In this document: piece by piece, positions 62,066 through 64,000 of the stretch
Layout: every line of letters starts with the position of its first letter
Position numbering within the stretch: the first letter of the stretch is position 1
DNA from: Xanthomarina arctica
GTDB lineage: Bacteria > Bacteroidota > Bacteroidia > Flavobacteriales > Flavobacteriaceae
NCBI RefSeq assembly: GCF_014638915.1
Contig: NZ_BMFQ01000002.1
Location: 930,001 to 994,000 of the forward strand
Direction of reading: 5' to 3'
Length of the DNA: 64,000 nt
Notes under the pieces: model-generated
The model's input: only the letters and a program-made list of their open reading frames with translations
Database searches by the model: none
Told to the model about the DNA's origin: nothing
Made by a program: the position numbers and the translations under genes

Positions 62066-64000
62066 TTAATTTTCTAATTTTTTTAAATAATAATCATACA
62101 AAGCAAATTGTGATCTTACTTTAGGCAACTTATTTTTTCTGTATTCATTTTTTCGAGATTCGTCTAGAATTCTAGATTTTACGTTATCGCTCCAAGAAAT
62201 ATTAAAAGTATCTATAAGCTCTTGTTTGATGTCTTCATCCAAAATAGGACAGCTTACTTCTACCCTATTTTCTATGTTTCTAGTCATAAAATCTGCTGAT
62301 GAAATATACACTTTTGGGTTATTGTTATTACAGAACATATAGAGCCTAGTATGCTCTAAAAATTTATCGACTATACTAATAACTTCAATGTTTTCACTCA
62401 TCCCTTTAACTCCAGGAATTAAACAGCAAATCCCGCGAATGATCATTTTAACCTTAACACCTGCTCTACTTGCTTCATATAGTTTATCTACCATATTAAA
62501 ACTTGATAAACTATTCATTTTTAATTGAATATATGCCGGCTTGCCTTCTTTTACATTTTTAATTTCAGTATCTATAAGTTTAAAAAAACCTTTCTGAGTG
62601 TAATGTGGCGAGGTAATAATGTGCTTATATCTGTATAATTTATAGTTAATCTCAAAGAAATTAAATACTTTATTTATATCTTTTAAAATACTTTGATTTG
62701 AAGTAAACAAGGTATAATCTGTATATATTTGAGCCGTAGATTCGTTAAAATTTCCAGTACTTATAAATCCGTAGCGCTTTAATTTATGATTTTCTTCGCG
62801 CTCAATGACACACATTTTACTATGTACTTTTAAACCTTGAACACCAAAAATTAGATTAATGCCTTCAATTTGCATTTGTTGGGCATAATCTATGTTTGCT
62901 TGTTCATCGAAACGAGCTTGTATTTCCATAGAAACCGTTACTTTTTTACCGTTTTTAACCGCATTAATTAAAGAACTAGCTACGTGAGAAATTTCAGCTA
63001 ATCTATAAATGGTAATTTTTATAGTTTTTACCGTTGGATCTAAAGCGGCTTCTCTTAAAAACTTAACCACATAGGAAAACGTTTGATAAGGCGCATAAAG
63101 CAAATAATCCTTTTTAGCAACACTTTCGAAAATACTAGCTTCTAAACTTAAGTTTTTAATTGGTAAAGGTTCAATTTTATTATAAAGTAAGTCTGTTCTA
63201 CCCAAGCTTGGAAAAGCGATATAATCTCTTCTATTATGGTATCGTCCTCCAGGAATAATACTATCGTGAGAATCGATTCCCATTTTAGACATTAAGTAGT
63301 TTAAAGTTTCAACATCTATAGTTTTATCGTAAACAAACCGGACAGGTTCTCCTATTTGTCTATGTTTAACGCTATCCGAAATTTTCTCCATAAAACTCTT
63401 ACTTAAGTCGCTTTCAAAATCTAATTCAGCATCTCTAGTAATTTTAATCATATGAGCAGAAATACTATCGTATTTGAAGATATTAAAGATATCGTCTAAG
63501 CAATATCTCAACAAATCGTCTAGCATTATGATATAGCTTTTATCATTTTGATCTGGCAAAACCACAAAACGATCCAAGCTTTTTGAAATTTCGATTAAAG
63601 CATATTGATTAAGTTTCCCATTATTTAAACCCATTTTAACGGCTAAATATGAGGCACTATCTTTTAAATTTGGTAGGTCCACTTGATTGCTTAAAATTAT
63701 GGTAACCAATGCAGGACTTACTTTTTGGATATAATATTGCTTAATAAAATGTTTCTGTTGCGTCGTTATTTCATTTTCTTTTATAATGAAAATATTTTCT
63801 TTCTCAAGTTCGCTTTGAATATTGCTTAAAATCTCTAGACTTTCGCTTTGCTGTTCAATAACTATTTGGGTAATTTCTTCAAGAAGCTCTTTAGCTTTAA
63901 TGCCGCCAAGTTCACTTTTAGCTCCTTTTCCTGCTTCCACAATCCGTTTTACAGTTGCGTATCTTACTTTAAAAAACTCATCTAAATTGTTCGAAAAAAT
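62066..64000 (-). CDS. ppk1: Polyphosphate kinase 1 (5' end outside window)
   Basis: Builds polyphosphate from ATP. The frame stays open to the window edge: the residues beyond the apparent GTG start at 63940 read FSNNLDEFFKVRYATVKRI, the conserved PPK1 N-terminus, so the gene continues outside. Active-site blocks are GLKVHSKMCVIERE (phospho-His) and YISSADFMTRNIENRVEV. About 645 residues are visible of the usual 690. ppx follows 1 bp after the stop. Confidence 0.95.
   Translation of the reverse strand: MFSNNLDEFFKVRYATVKRIVEAGKGAKSELGGIKAKELLEEITQIVIEQQSESLEILSNIQSELEKENIFIIKENEITTQQKHFIKQYYIQKVSPALVTIILSNQVDLPNLKDSASYLAVKMGLNNGKLNQYALIEISKSLDRFVVLPDQNDKSYIIMLDDLLRYCLDDIFNIFKYDSISAHMIKITRDAELDFESDLSKSFMEKISDSVKHRQIGEPVRFVYDKTIDVETLNYLMSKMGIDSHDSIIPGGRYHNRRDYIAFPSLGRTDLLYNKIEPLPIKNLSLEASIFESVAKKDYLLYAPYQTFSYVVKFLREAALDPTVKTIKITIYRLAEISHVASSLINAVKNGKKVTVSMEIQARFDEQANIDYAQQMQIEGINLIFGVQGLKVHSKMCVIEREENHKLKRYGFISTGNFNESTAQIYTDYTLFTSNQSILKDINKVFNFFEINYKLYRYKHIITSPHYTQKGFFKLIDTEIKNVKEGKPAYIQLKMNSLSSFNMVDKLYEASRAGVKVKMIIRGICCLIPGVKGMSENIEVISIVDKFLEHTRLYMFCNNNNPKVYISSADFMTRNIENRVEVSCPILDEDIKQELIDTFNISWSDNVKSRILDESRKNEYRKNKLPKVRSQFALYDYYLKKLEN

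Noticed and set aside
63940-63942. GTG start of ppk1
   Set aside because: The frame continues to the window edge with the conserved PPK1 N-terminal sequence, so the true start is outside.

Overview
The window looks like chromosomal DNA of a marine-type Flavobacteriaceae (phylum Bacteroidota). The DNA is strongly AT-rich. The best promoters follow the Bacteroidota pattern (TTTG or TTG, about 19-20 nt, TAnnTTTG), and the core proteins (GyrA, ClpC, DnaX without a zinc module, YebC, KdsB, MiaE, ThrABC) have flavobacterial character. A RteC-type mobile-element gene and DUF1003/DUF3822 proteins fit the same group. No genus can be fixed from the sequence alone.

Region 1 (1-13.3 kb) is a dense block of ion, pH and envelope-stress membrane proteins: DUF1003 protein, ClC chloride transporter, two HdeD-like proteins, malate:quinone oxidoreductase (mqo), a CPA1 Na+/H+ antiporter, a frameshifted DedA protein, a second DUF1003 protein, a patatin-like phospholipase, an MscS channel, an MFS exporter and an APC permease. 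Two convergent operons (mqo-nhaP-dedA-DUF1003-patatin on + and apc-mfs-mscS on -) and one divergent hdeD gene share the same 16-bp palindrome in their promoter regions (4405-4420 and 13275-13290). This suggests one unidentified regulator controls the block.

Region 2 (13.4-18.3 kb) is an integration module reading away from tRNA-Pro: tyrosine recombinase, RteC-like regulator, two identical 26-bp repeats in a 463-bp intergenic stretch, an excisionase-type HTH protein, a replication-initiator-like protein and a DnaC-like ATPase. It is followed by tRNA-Pro(TGG) and tRNA-Ser(GCT) with a good shared promoter. Region 1 may be cargo of this element, but the far end lies outside the window and no duplicated att site was seen.

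Region 3 (18.4-34 kb) is core: c-di-AMP phosphodiesterase PgpH, thiolase, NlpC/P60 peptidase, TPR protein, gyrA, clpC, hutH, a TlpA-like lipoprotein and nnr. Region 4 (34-41.5 kb) is the thrABC operon, preceded by a promoter, a Thr/Ile-rich leader peptide and an attenuator-like hairpin, then a GNAT protein and two alpha/beta hydrolases. A ParE-type toxin-antitoxin pair at 41.6-42.2 kb is flanked by a decayed copy of the 3' end of the neighbouring aminopeptidase P gene.

Region 5 (42-64 kb) holds aminopeptidase P, gcvT, glsA, an SDR protein, phhB, yebC, a CarboxypepD-like secreted protein, a probable Kdo8N-related cluster (acyltransferase, KdnB-like dehydrogenase, HAD phosphatase, kdsB), a RecD-like helicase, a hypothetical membrane protein, DUF3822, rsmD, RNase P RNA, dnaX, a lipoprotein, miaE, an outer-membrane beta-barrel and ppx-ppk1. 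ppk1 runs off the right edge. Several short palindromic dispersed repeats of the kind common in flavobacterial genomes sit in intergenic gaps.
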